The notes: generated by a model from the sequence alone, not told the origin. A stretch of DNA of 64,000 nt from Diploptera punctata (GCA_030220185.1 JASPKZ010004576.1:137001-201000), one strand, 5' to 3'; shown: positions 20,469 to 30,999, counted from the stretch's first letter. Numbers and translations are program-made.

Positions 20469-20784
20469 AAAATGTTTTATTTATCATTCGATTTTTCACT
20501 TGTTATGTCTTTCCCGGATAATGAAACTGGAATTAAGATTGAGGACGTGCGACTGCTAACTACGTGACACCAGCATTATTTTCTGCTTGTCATTGGTAGC
20601 AAACGACCTAGGCTCTTGGGAGATATCATCCCTACGAAATGATTTTTTCATTATTAAGACTGCATGTTTGTTTTTGTTAATTAAATTATAACTCGTCCTT
20701 CCGAATTTCATTTATATGATTAGTGGCTGGTAAAGAGGAAGAGAAGATATTATAGTATTTAAGCTATATAACAAATTAGATAAA

Positions 20785-20818
20785 TTATTATTATTATTAC
20801 TATTATTATTACTATTAT
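20785..20818. repeat. (ATT)n/(ACT) microsatellite
   Basis: Imperfect ATT/TTA repeat immediately 5' of the RTE fragment at 20819. Confidence 0.85.
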
Positions 20819-20971
20819 TTAACATTAACTATGATTTGAGGGAAGTAGATTATACATGGAATGATTGGAAAGCATTAGCTCAGGATAGGGATGTATGGAG
20901 AGCTTATATCCGCGCGGCCATGCACCTACGGGTTCGATAGTGCCAGTGAGTAAGTAAGTAAGTAAGTAAGT
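20819..20971 (+). mobile_element. RTE family A, extreme 3' fragment
   Basis: About 150 bp identical in register to the last codons of family A (NINYDLREVDYT, VWRAYIRAAMHLRVR) and its (GTAA)n tail. It is flanked on both sides by (ATT)n tracts, suggesting insertion into a microsatellite. Confidence 0.9.
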
Positions 20972-21035
20972 ATTATTACTATTATTATTATTATTACTAT
21001 TATTATTATTATTATTATTTATTATTATTATTATA
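20972..21035. repeat. (ATT)n microsatellite
   Basis: Continuation of the TTA-rich tract after the RTE tail. Confidence 0.85.
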
Positions 21036-21039
21036 TTAT

Positions 21040-21530
21040 TACACTGTTATATGATACTTTTAATTATGAAATTACTTCTTGCTCTGAATCTTTAGAGAGA
21101 TTTCCTCTGTAGACTGCTAGGAACTAATTAAATGTCTTTTACAAATTACACAGGAAACAGTTTTAGCTTCATTTGATTCTATTTAATCTACTTGTTTGGT
21201 TTGTATGCACTTAATAGTAAAGCATCGTTATTAATTGAATTAATTTCATACGAGCAATACAAACTAGTATTTTGTGAAGTATCGTCAAATTTATACATAG
21301 CGTAGATTTAACTCTATTGAGTCGCTTTGCTTATGTTTAATAAGCAAAATGTTCCAGGCTACTATCTTAAAAAAATTGTAATATTTCATATTTGAACTCC
21401 CAAGATCTAGAACAAAAATTAAATATATTCGATTGTACCTATGTTACAATAAAGAAATTTTAGAGAATACAACTCAGAAAGCAACTTAAGTAACATTTTA
21501 TGAAATCTTTGATCTCCAAATTGCGATGTA
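21040..21530. other. No recognisable gene
   Basis: AT-rich; no motif. Confidence 0.35.
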
Positions 21531-21537
21531 CGCTTAT

Positions 21538-22250
21538 GGAGGGTGATGGGTGAAATTTATATTTTCTACAGTTTTTAAGCTGCATACCTGATTTTTTGCA
21601 CACACATTCATGCCATAATACGTAAAATTATATTAAAGTTTCATCGTTCTAGGCGTAAATATTTTTAAGTTATTGAAGAAAATCCATTTAAAAATGTGCA
21701 TATTAAAACTTTTAATACGTCCCATACTTTTTGAGTATTTTTTTAAATTTTTTTTCTGCACGACCACTGACTTATTTAGAACAACACTGTGCATTAACTT
21801 TTCTATAGCATTATAATAAAGGAAGAAAAAAATATATACATCCTCTGCATATGATTTTTTTTTTTAAATTACTACACATATTTTATATTTTATTTCAAAC
21901 ACTGTCAACGTTGCTTCAAAATCCGTACTTATAATTATTAGCCATAGTGTGTGGGACATACAGGTAAAATTTGGTGCTTCTATCATTAAATTTGTCAATA
22001 CTATTTTGATTTGAATGTATTGAAATGCAATGAAAATAAAAGTGTGGAAAAGCCAATTTGAAAGTTTGCATGCAATTAAATTAGAAAGTAGCATACATGC
22101 CCTCCTACAGTCATTAGGGAGAGTTACAAACGCCATAGGACACTGAAACTTCGCCAACTTATACTTTAAGGTACGTAGTATTTTTTAATACAAAAAACCA
22201 AAAATGCGAAATTTGACTGAAAATGTCGAAAATTTCACCCATAATCCCCC
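21538..22250. mobile_element. Non-autonomous DNA transposon, TTAA-type (piggyBac-like MITE)
   Basis: Inverted ends: GGAGGGTGATGGGTGAAATT at the left and, in complement, GGGGGATTATGGGTGAAATT at the right. The right side abuts TTAA (22251-22254) and the left abuts TTAT (21534-21537), consistent with a TTAA duplication with one mutation. The 713-bp interior has no transposase. Superfamily is inferred from TTAA and G-rich termini only. Confidence 0.6.
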
Positions 22251-22254
22251 TTAA

Positions 22255-22555
22255 AGGTATACGTGGCATTATTTGTGTCAGATATCTCATTAATATAAAC
22301 GTTGTTCGGAATTTCCCGTTAGAAAATTAGCACTTGTAGAAGGGACAGAGTAGATAGCATTTTGAATAGGAATATTTTTTCCGTAAACATTATGTCCGTG
22401 CTGCAGGTACGTCTACTGAGAATAAATCGATAGTAATTACTGATTTATGTCTCAATTAATTTCATTTACATAACCCAACATTCACTGATTTCGTAACAAT
22501 GTCCAATGTCAAAGAAAAAAAAGAAACTTTACTTTGTCACTGTAACAATAATTGT
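22255..22555. other. No recognisable gene
   Basis: Intergenic flank of the TTAA element; nothing recognised. Confidence 0.35.
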
Positions 22556-22557
22556 TT

Positions 22558-22800
22558 GTCGGCCGCGGTGGGCTTGTGGTTATGGGTATTGCATGCTCCT
22601 AGTTCCGAGAGACGGGGTTCAAACCTGGCCGTGGTCAATGGACATTTAGGATAAAAAATCCAACAAAAAAGTCCTCAGGGAGAGACTTTAAGCCGTGCGT
22701 CTCGAGTCTGAAGATTTAAGATTTTCAGGCTCTTAAAAGAACTATAAGCCTGAATAAGCTGAATAAAATTACTATACCTTATCCACTCTTAGAGTGATTC
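22558..22800 (+). mobile_element. SINE-4 copy with tRNA-like head
   Basis: Head GCCGCGGTGGGCTTGTGGTT with box B GGGTTCAAACC, then GTCAATGGACATTTAGGAT, AGTCCTCAGGGAGAGACTTT, CCGTGCGTCTCGAGTCTGAA and CAGGCTCTTAAAAGA. Best-preserved head of this family in the window. Confidence 0.8.
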
Positions 22801-23104
22801 TAACATCAACAAAGGCCAATTTATCCTTCCCCCATTCGCGCCACAATTACTGTCACTTTTGACAGGGAGATGACGACACGGCAACAGAAGACTCGATACT
22901 TTCAGCCATTTTATTCCATGAGAATCGACTGAAGCATGACTCAAATGCATCCACCCATATGTAATAAACTATTTTTAAGTTGTACTTATTGATTAGGTAT
23001 ATTTTAGAATATGTTCTATGTTTTGAATATTATTATTTTTATTCACAAAGAACAAGTATATTCAGAGGACATTTTTAATTTAATGAAGGGAACTACTTTT
23101 TTTC

Positions 23105-23215
23105 GCGTACTTATTGCTTCTACAACGCATGTTGGTGTCCATAACCAATGAAAAGCGAGCAGGTCACATGGTTTCGTTTTGACGAGGATTACTTTAAGAG
23201 CAGACAGGGTAGGCC
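23105..23215 (+). repeat. Dispersed repeat, partner of 1-115
   Basis: Near-identical to 1-115 over CCATAACCAATGAAAAGCGA and AGGTCACATGGTTT. Confidence 0.6.
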
Positions 23216-23254
23216 CTATATGTACTAAATCTACCTACCATTTTCCCATCCAGT

Positions 23255-23370
23255 AATACCTTAGTTATCCACTAGATGTCTCATTATGGGGACGTTCCAC
23301 TATCACTCGCTGACATCTATGTGTAAATGTGTGTACCTAAATTAATTTGGTCAATAAGTTCCTGCTATGG
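23255..23370 (+). mobile_element. SINE-4 3' fragment
   Basis: CCAGTAATACCTTAGTTATC, CTAGATGTCTCATTATGG and ACTCGCTGACATC match the 3' module of SINE-4. Head and body missing. Confidence 0.6.
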
Positions 23371-23544
23371 AGCATCATAATCCTTAATAAGAAAAAAAAA
23401 TGTTTAAACGCAGACTAACCAAACTTCTCTTCTGTACTTAACATTGTGGTTAGTATTTATCCACTGCAATAGCGGTTCGATGTGGCGACCACAAACTCGT
23501 TGCCCATATTGTATTTGCGGATAATGTTCTGAGAACATTTAGAC

Positions 23545-23690
23545 AGAATGGCCAATACAAGATTACCCAAAAAGATCAACACCTACAAACCACATGGGAA
23601 AAGATCTTTGAGACGACCAAGGAAACGATGGACTTGAGACCGGAACAGGTCGCATTGACCTAATCCTGGAAAGGAAAAAGAAGAAGAAGA
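23545..23690 (+). mobile_element. LINE 3'-terminal fragment
   Basis: ACCACATGGGAAAAGATC... followed by GACGACCAAGGAAACGATGG encodes the R-P-R-K-R-W end of a LINE polymerase. Then GAGACCGGAACAGGTCGC, a terminus seen in related insect elements. Confidence 0.5.
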
Positions 23691-23817
23691 ATCATCTTAT
23701 TATTACAGCAACAAAGTGGTTTCTTTATTTTTCCTTTCACATTGAACATTGTCACGAAATCATAAATATTGGGCTGTGTAAATGTAATTAATTGAGTCAT
23801 AAATCATTATATTACAT

Positions 23818-24124
23818 GGGGGCACGCCGTAGCGTAGTGGTTAAGGCACTGAGCTACAAGCCGGAGGGTCGAGGGTTCAAGTCCCGTTGGGGTCAGAAAT
23901 TTTAAACTGACCCAAACCCTCTGGCGGCACTATGGCCCTGGGGTCGACTCAGCCTCTAACTGAAATGAGTACCAGACGCTTGTTCTGGAGTAAAGGCGGC
24001 CGTCACGCAGGGCTGACAACCCGGCTGACATAAAGTGCCGATTGTCTAGAAAAAGTGGGAGCCTTAACCTCCTACTACCCCAAAGGCCTCCTGAGGCCTG
24101 TTGTGGGATCACTTTACCTTTACC
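23818..24124 (+). mobile_element. SINE-2 full-length copy
   Basis: tRNA-like head with GTAGCGTAGTGGTTAAGGC (box A) and GGGTTCAAGTCCC (box B). Conserved body follows: CTCTGGCGGCACTATGGCCC, CGTCACGCAGGGCTGAC, AGTGCCGATTGTC and a CTTTACCTTTACC tail. Diverged minus-strand copies at 46327 and 47362. Confidence 0.85.
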
Positions 24125-24129
24125 AACGA

Positions 24130-24675
24130 TATATGCCTGATAGATGGATGAGATTTAAACACTTAATGCGAACTTGTACTTACGCCACGAAATTGATATG
24201 TTTTCGAACAAACGTTCGTATTCAACAAGTAATCTACTCAGTCCCCTCAACAGCCCGCAAATGAGAAGAATACACGTGCGGGATGAGGCAAGCGAGGGCA
24301 AATGCAAGCGTCGCAGTACCAAACACGTACTCAATCAAGGAGCAATCATATGTCACGCATAAATGTGGTTTAATTCAGGTGTGTTCCGACATCACACTCG
24401 GAAATTGCACGTCCGCTGAGAAAGTGAAAGATTTAGTTATTACAATACCTCATGACGTAATATGCTGCATACGAATATCCTGAGGATGGCTTTTTCTGAT
24501 CTGCGAACTGTATAAGTCCTATAAGTGTGTAACGTTATTTTCCAAACACTCTATATATAAATTATATTTATATTAGATCACTTAAAGTACAGAAACAAAT
24601 TTAGAAAAAAGTAATTTGTTTAATACTAAGAATAAATTTTACTCACAAATAAATATATGCGTAAAGAATTATATA
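24130..24675. other. No recognisable gene
   Basis: Short overlapping ORFs only; no motif. Confidence 0.35.
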
Positions 24676-25195
24676 GGGTATAACAGGACACACCAACAAA
24701 ATTATAGGGATGATAGGCCATGCAGAGAGGATTGTTTGTTTATAAAGGTACATATAGTCGCAAACACGTAGTTTATGAGTGATGCGCAGATGAAGGTGTT
24801 CTGCCATAAGGATCGGAATTGAATACAAACAATTGTACACGTATCATTTTATTGAAAGACATTTTTTACAATATGTGTTCAAACAATACGTGTTTTAACG
24901 ACGTCAAAAAGAATCCCGCCATGATCGGCCGTGCTGGCCGATCGTTGCTGCGACGATATCAAACATGCAATGAGTCACAGGGTTGATTGTTTGAACATTT
25001 ATTGTAAAAACACATATTTTTCAATGCAATTATACGTGTACAATTGTTTTTATTCAATTCCGATCCTTATGGGCGGACATCTTCATCTGCGCATAACTGA
25101 TAAACGACGTGTTTGCGACTATATGTTCGTTCAGAAAAAATGACCCTCTCTGCATGGCCTTAACATCCCAACCATTTTATCGGTGAGGTTCTGTA
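24676..25195. mobile_element. Foldback element with arms of about 200 bp
   Basis: The left arm (about 24676-24890) and right arm (about 24985-25195) are inverted copies: CCATGCAGAGAGG pairs with CTCTCTGCATGG, ATATAGTCGCAAACACG with CGTGTTTGCGACTATAT, and GGATCGGAATTGAATACAAA with its diverged complement. The loop of about 90 bp holds a small palindrome GATCGGCCGTGCTGGCCGATC-type hairpin at about 24924. No transposase; superfamily unassigned. Confidence 0.8.
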
Positions 25196-25204
25196 CATTC
25201 TGTA

Positions 25205-25592
25205 TATTTATATCTACAATGCCGTAACAGACCAATGTTGGGCCTTAGCCTCTCCTTTGTTAGGAGTTACTAGACCAAATTAATTTAGTTACTTTTAATT
25301 CCCTAAAAATGTCGTGAATAGTATGTGGTCAACATACCGACCAAATAGGACATCTAGTAGGCAATTAAGTATTACTGGAATCAAAGTCGGTAAATTTTGC
25401 TTGGATGACTCTTTATTCAAGTTTAAGGACTTTTTACGAACCTAAAAGTATTCAGCTTAAAGTTCCTCCTGGAGGACTTGCTCCTTTGATTTTTCCATAC
25501 TAAAAAAAATTCATCGATCCTGGCCGGTTTGAAATCTGGACCCTCGGGGCCAAATGCAAGATACATAATCTTTAGACCACCGCGGCTGGGAT
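25205..25592 (-). mobile_element. SINE-4 copy
   Basis: Reverse orientation, same tail as 17895 (TGTTGGGCCTTAGCCTCTCC), body AAGTTCCTCCTGGAGGAC, head complement CCGGTTTGAAATC and ACCACCGCGGC at the right edge. Confidence 0.8.
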
Positions 25593-25605
25593 GTATATGT
25601 ATAGG

Positions 25606-25632
25606 CCTATATATATATATATATATATATAA
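25606..25632. repeat. (AT)n microsatellite
   Basis: Pure AT repeat before a second tRNA-like fragment (AGGTCCGGGTCCAAATCCCG at 25638). Confidence 0.95.
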
Positions 25633-25868
25633 CCCAGAGGTCCGGGTCCAAATCCCGTCCAGACATTTATTTTCCTTATGTCATATTAACCTTGCATTGC
25701 TCAATGACAAAAAATATAATTATATATAAAGCGTCACTGCTATAAAGTAAAAATATTCTCTTTAATTTACTTACTTGTTATAGTTACCAGATGGCAATGA
25801 AGACTGAGTTCTCGCTACATCTACTAATATTGGAGAATATATAAGAAAGATAAATATTTGTATTGAAT

Positions 25869-25945
25869 TTGCCCGGTTGTGTAATGGATAGCACGCTGTG
25901 GTACCAGCCCAGAGGTCCGGGTTCAAATCCCGTCCAGGCATTACT
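25869..25945 (+). mobile_element. tRNA-like sequence, probable SINE head
   Basis: TGCCCGG at the 5' end pairs with CCAGGCA at the 3' end, with a D-arm-like GTGTAATGGATAGC and T-arm GGTTCAAATCC. The anticodon arm is poor, and a truncated relative lies at 25632-25672. It is therefore called a SINE head or tRNA pseudogene, not a functional tRNA. Confidence 0.6.
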
Positions 25946-25951
25946 TATCAT

Positions 25952-25982
25952 GTCATATATATATATATATATATATATATAT
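25952..25982. repeat. (AT)n microsatellite
   Basis: AT repeat between the tRNA-like head and the next SINE-1 copy. Confidence 0.95.
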
Positions 25983-26294
25983 CCATTCATGGTAATTCTG
26001 CCCGAGAACAGTTCTTTCACTGCAATCATAGCATTTTATGCTATGCTTTGCAGTTTTACTAGGGAATTATAGGTGTGGTAGCTTCCCGTTGCTTTCCACA
26101 CCGGTGATGAATGATGATGATGGCCGGATGATTTTCGGGGACCGTTGGGCCCTAAGCTTCCTGACATTTGTCTTACAGGTGAGGAAAAACCCCTGATATA
26201 AACCTCACCCAGAAAAACTGTCCCGATCGGGGATCGAAACCGGGCCCGCTGCGTGACAAGGCAGCACGCTTCCTCGAGACCACAGCGGTGGACA
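25983..26294 (-). mobile_element. SINE-1 copy
   Basis: Reverse-orientation SINE-1: tail CCATTCATGGTAATTCTGCC, body GTCTTACAGGTGAGGAAAAA and head CACAGCGGTGGAC at 26283-26294. Slightly shortened (GAT)n region. Confidence 0.88.
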
Positions 26295-26359
26295 GTTAAA
26301 GAATATTAGTAATAAAATTAGAAACATATATTTTTAAAAGAATAAAAACATATAGGACT

Positions 26360-26515
26360 AATTGGAGAGACAATGTTCAACTAGAGCAGCAAAAGCCGTT
26401 CTGAATTATAATCCTATGGGAAAAAGAACGAACGGTCGACCTATGAAGAGATGGGGCGACCAGTTTTAAGCTAAAAGGCCTAAACCTTGATGTCGATGAT
26501 GATAATATTTTTAAG
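26360..26515 (+). mobile_element. LINE 3'-terminal fragment
   Basis: Encodes MGKRTNGRPMKRWGDQF, the G-R-P-x-x-R-W end of a LINE polymerase, followed by a short tail ending in GATGATGATAATA. Confidence 0.55.
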
Positions 26516-26534
26516 AATAACAATACATTTCACT

Positions 26535-27545
26535 CGATCAGTCTCATGGGCTAGTGGTCAGCGTTTGTGACTACTTTTCATGAGGTCCCGGGTTCGATTC
26601 CCGGTCAAACCATATGAATTTTTCCTTAAGGGGAGCCAACACCTTTGAGGATCAAAGTAAGTAATTTTTCATTTTTTTTTCATATAGATTGAAACTTCAT
26701 CTTCAAATTAGTGAAAGATTTTCATTGATATCTTTATTACTTTTCGAGTTATGTTTAAAAAATGTGCAATGCTGTCACTTGAGTGAGCCCTTTAATAATT
26801 ATTTCAGGAGGACCTACATCTTCGGTAAGTTTGTCGCTTGTTTTCCGTAACTTAATTTTTTCATTACGGTTTCCCTGATAACTCCCAAAGTTTTCAAGAT
26901 GTTGAGATGAAATTTTGCATGTGTATATAGTTTACAGAGATGAACAAAATATATTGCAATTAGTAATGTACCTATTATATTTTATTTAAGAAAATATTTT
27001 TAATACAAAATTTAATGAAAATGAGTATACATAAATTTAAAGTGAAAAATAAAACAATTACACTCTGTATAATTAAACAATTATAGTATATTTTGTAGCT
27101 AAATCATTAATGAGAAAAATAAACTAAAAATGATTAAAATAGATTGAAATTTAGGAAAATTATTAGGGAAACAGCAAGACAATGCCAAATTTTCGGCTGA
27201 CATTTTGAATATTAATTAACCATAACGACTGAAGGTACATTGTACTTAAGTACACAACCATGTTCACATTGTAATATACGAGTAGATATGGCATACCAAA
27301 TTTCATATCTGTAACCACATTGTTGCTGAGAAAAAAAATTGAAATATGCCATATTATTAATGGCTAAAGGTGTAGGTCCCCCCTTAAAGGGGAGTTGCCC
27401 ATGGTCTGGAATTTAGGTTAAGTTTAGGTTAAGATCTGTTCTGGCGCTTTATTATTATTTTTCACCCGCCTTCTAGGCGTCTGAACTTCAGAAATGGGTT
27501 ACAATTACCCGAATGCCAGGAGATAATACCAGAAATGGGGCATTG
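26535..27545 (+). mobile_element. SINE-3 copy split by a TTAA-flanked insertion
   Basis: The head with box B GGGTTCGATTCCCGGTCAAA lies at 26590 and the 5' body ends TTTTTCCTTAA (26629). The rest of SINE-3 (GCCCATGGTCTGGAATTTAG, GGTTAAGTTTAGGTTAAG, CCAGGAGATAATACCAG) resumes at 27384. Other SINE-3 copies in this window are continuous across this point. Confidence 0.85.
26630..27383. mobile_element. 754-bp TTAA-flanked DNA transposon inside SINE-3 (piggyBac-like MITE)
   Basis: TTAA at 26626-26629 and 27384-27387 flanks the insert. Ends are inverted: GGGGAGCCAACACCTTTGAG at the left and, in complement, GGGGGGACCTACACCTTTAG at the right. The interior is AT-rich with no transposase ORF. The uninterrupted SINE-3 copies give the empty site with a single TTAA, so the boundaries are exact. 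Superfamily inferred from the TTAA preference. Confidence 0.8.
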
Positions 27546-27607
27546 AATAAAAAAATCACTCAAAAATAAATAATCCGTATGCAATTAGATAAATTTTCGT
27601 TAAATTT

Positions 27608-27611
27608 CTAA

Positions 27612-27652
<41 letters not shown>
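27608..27652. repeat. (ATT)n microsatellite
   Basis: About 45 bp of ATT repeat after the SINE-3 tail. Confidence 0.95.
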
Positions 27653-27654
<2 letters not shown>

Positions 27655-28135
27655 ATAAAACCATCATCATCATATTATAATAAAACCATTGAAACATAAA
27701 ATATATAAATATAAAATAAAAAATAAAAATATAAAATAGTACATATAACAGAAAGTTAGTTGTAAGGTGAATTACAAGTCTTTTGGATTCGTCGAGATGC
27801 AGGTTTCACAAATATTGGAAGACAGAGTATGCCTACTAATTTCTTAATAGTTGTCAGACTGCGGGAATGTGAGTGGTTTTTCTTCTCCATTAGCAAATGG
27901 GTCCTGCGGCAGTTCACCCTTCATTGGAGGAACGAATCTACGTACATCAAGTTATGAAGTTTTCACGCTATTTGCAACTTGTGTCTTACGGCCACTGCGA
28001 ATTTTTATATCCCACTCTATCTCTTAAATATATTTTAGCTTAATTAAATTTCTCTTGAATTCTCATGAATAAATTCTACAGGTTGTGAATGGTTTGGTTG
28101 GGAATACAACATAGGCCTATATCCAGTTCAAATTA
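27655..28135. other. No recognisable gene
   Basis: AT-rich; no motif. Confidence 0.35.
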
Positions 28136-28139
28136 TTTA

Positions 28140-28895
28140 ATTTTTTGTGAATTTTTAAAAAGAAATCTCTTATTTAATTATCTCGACCAAGATTTATGGG
28201 TTTCGTAGATTCCATGTAAAAGACTGTGTATCTTTTAGAATACTTTATGTTTTTAGTTACTACAAACTAAAGAATTATTTAATAACAAACTAACTTATAC
28301 ACCTCTCTGACAGTATTCTTTTAACTATTAATAAATTCAATTATTTATGAAAATAATATTAAGATTAACAAATATTTTCTTTTGCTTTTTTTAAATATTG
28401 TGTAGTCGTAAAATTAGTTTTCTATATCTCATTATTTTTCTTTGTTTTTTATATACATTAGACAGGGACAATTTAATATGTCTTGCTTGTTTACATTTTA
28501 TCATTAGTTTTAGTCTTAATTGTAACTAACATTAACTGGTTGCATTATAGATCGTAATATATTAGATATTATATTTTTGATCAAATTTTTATTTAGTATT
28601 TAATATTAGAGTTCATTGTGATTGTTATATTATGATGTAATATATGTTTGTCCTGGTGAGTGGAAGAGAAGGCCACATGGCCTTAACTCCACCAGGCTAA
28701 ATAAATCTAATCTAATCTAATCTAAGAATAGAGGGAAAGAAGCAGACAAGTAACTTCTTCCTTGAAACCTAGAAAATATACCTACTTTTGGTTGTACAAC
28801 ATCCATACTTCGTTACATGTATACCAAATTTTAATATAAATAAATCCATGACTACATTGTATCTTTTATTGTTTCACGCTTAAAAATGATAGGCT
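28140..28895. repeat. Dispersed or duplicated repeat J, copy 1 (interrupted)
   Basis: CTCTTATTTAATTATCTCGA at about 28166 and TTGTACAACATCCATACTTC at about 28791 are found again, closer together, at 29505-29760. In this copy the two halves are separated by a LINE 3'-end insertion (about 28260-28727). Confidence 0.65.
28260..28727 (+). mobile_element. LINE 3' end (family E) with terminal hairpin and (TAATC)n tail
   Basis: Matches 58897-59255 (opposite strand) over about 350 bp. Ends in GTGGAAGAGAAGGCCACATG then GCCTTAACTCCACCAGG, a stem-loop, and AAATAAATC(TAATC)n. 3' UTR only; no coding region recognised. Confidence 0.7.
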
Positions 28896-28917
28896 AAATA
28901 TATGTTCACATATAGAA

Positions 28918-29490
28918 ATATAATATTTAATGGAAATGGACAACTAATTACAAATGAAGGAAACTTTGAAAAAGTGGCAGATTTCAAATACCTAAGAACA
29001 ATAATTACAAATAGGAATGGGATGCACAAAGAAATTAAACATAGGCTCATTTCTGGAAATGCATGCTATTATGCGTTATAGGGACTCTTGTCTTCCCAAC
29101 TCCTTAAAAAAAGTTAAACTGAAAATGTATAAAACAGTTATTCTCCCAGTTATATTGTATGGATGCGAAACATGGACTCTACTGTAAGAGAAGAAAGAAG
29201 ATTTCGAATTTTTGACAATAAAGTTCTTACAAAAATGTTTGGGCCAAAAAGAGATGAACGGACAGGTGTATGGAGAAAACTACATAATAGTGAGCTATAT
29301 GAAAAAAGGAAAAGAGGGAAAGCGCCCAGTTGGTAGATTAAGAATGAGGTGGGAGAATTACATTATAGATGATTTGAGGAATTATATTATACAGGGAATA
29401 ATTGCAAAACATTAGCTCAGGATAGGGATGTATAGAGAGCCTGTGTACGCGTGGCCATGAACCTACGGGTTCGATAGAGCCAGTGAGTTA
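28918..29490 (+). mobile_element. RTE family A, old degenerate 3' fragment
   Basis: Starts near GGAAATGGACAACTAATTAC and ends GGTTCGATAGAGCCAGTGAG. Encodes pieces of FKYLRTIITNRN, NACYYAL, ILPVILYGCETWT and RPVGRLRMRWEN with several frameshifts. More diverged than the other long copies, with a 50-codon internal deletion. Sits between the two copies of repeat J. Confidence 0.85.
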
Positions 29491-29760
29491 GTTGTGATTT
29501 TTTAAAGAAATATCTTATTTAATTATCTCGACCAAGAGATATGAGTTTCTTAGAGTTGAAATATGTATATTTTAGAATACCTTATATTTTTTATATACTT
29601 GAAGAAATGGCAAATCACTTTTTTTCCATGATACCGAGAAACGTACTTTTAATTGTACAACATCCATACTTCCTTATTTGTATGCCAAATTTGAATAATC
29701 CGTGACTAAATTATATATTGTATCGTTTCACGCTTCTAAATGATAGTGCTTTCCATGGAG
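29491..29760. repeat. Repeat J, copy 2
   Basis: TCTTATTTAATTATCTCGAC and TTGTACAACATCCATACTTC blocks in the same order as copy 1 but without the LINE-E insertion. Confidence 0.65.
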
Positions 29761-29764
29761 AATC

Positions 29765-30990
29765 TATTGATACCTCAAACTCCATTTCGATAAAAACATT
29801 ACTTCCCTGGTTCTTTCCCAGTACCCTTAGGCTAATTCATTCTTATCAGACCTGAAGTTGAATTATTTTCATTATTTTACTTTTTGTTTGTAATGGATTT
29901 TTATAGCATGAAGTATGTATAAGTATCACAAGAGTTATCTTTAGTTTCTTAATGGTTTGTCTTTTTTGTGTGCCCGAAACTGATTTAGAAGTGTTTTATG
30001 AGTTTCCAATTTAAAAAAAATATATTAACAATTTTATAGACTAATTTATTGACGTAGAGTATTTGTAATTAAGGGAAGAGAAAAAAGTTCTTAGGGACAT
30101 TTTTGGATGAAAGAGAGATGAGCAGGCTGTCTTCTAAATGTGAACGAGTAAGACTTGTAAAAAAAATAAAATAAAAAATAAAAAACTTAGGTAAAATCTC
30201 AAGCGCATTATTACGTCGGCTAAAGCGGGAAATTCATGAAGACGAAATGCAGAATTTACGAGTATACATACCTTGTGCGTCATTGTAGCAGAGAAGAGAC
30301 AAGCAGAGCGGTGGTTGAACGTATTGGCAAGACTGTGAAGAAGAGAGACGTCCCATCTATTTATACATGGGCCTGCTATGTTACATACATCACGATTCTG
30401 GAGGGCATATACTTAACAAGTCAATAAAAAAAAAAAGTAAACTAAACTACAGTGGTCTGGATTGAGTTTCGCCTTAATGACGATATCGATGGGTCGTAAC
30501 AGGTTAGATTACGTCATATTTGTGAACATCTCAATGCCTGCAGCATTCCTAGGGATTGCTTCATTGGTCCAATTCGCTTTGTGGTCCAGTCGTCTTTGAA
30601 TCGTCTTCATTCATCTTCCCTCTCTTTCTACCTTTACTGATTGCTTCACGAGTTAACATGTGTATAGCAAAGTAGATTTGTGTGCTGTGGGTGGCGGTTT
30701 AAGGTTGAAGTACCTGCTTACAGTATCTTAGGCGGCGTGAAATAATAAACTCAAATAAAAGTACATAAAGCATCCGCAGTTCTTGTTAATTATACTGTAG
30801 ATTTAAAACAGCCAGTCTATTGTCTGCAATTTTTGTTATTCATTTAGAAGTTGTACGCATAATCGTGGAATTTAGGTACATGTTAGGACATTATATAGTA
30901 GTGGGGCACTAGACATGTTAACGAAATTATTAGATATAGGAATGAGATGCAGAAATAAATTAAACACTGATTTTTCTACAATATTTTAAC
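29765..30990. other. No recognisable gene; tiny RTE remnant at about 30074-30135
   Basis: GAAAAAAGTTCTTAGGGACA with AAAGAGAGATGAGCAGG is a scrap of family A (KVLRxIFGxKRDEQ). A 63-codon ORF at 30236-30427 is unrecognised and probably not a gene. Confidence 0.4.
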
Positions 30991-30999
30991 CAACCCGTA

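Noticed and set aside
25869..25945. Possible functional tRNA gene
   Set aside because: Acceptor and T-arm pair, but the anticodon arm is poor and a truncated relative lies 240 bp away. The window is full of tRNA-headed SINEs.
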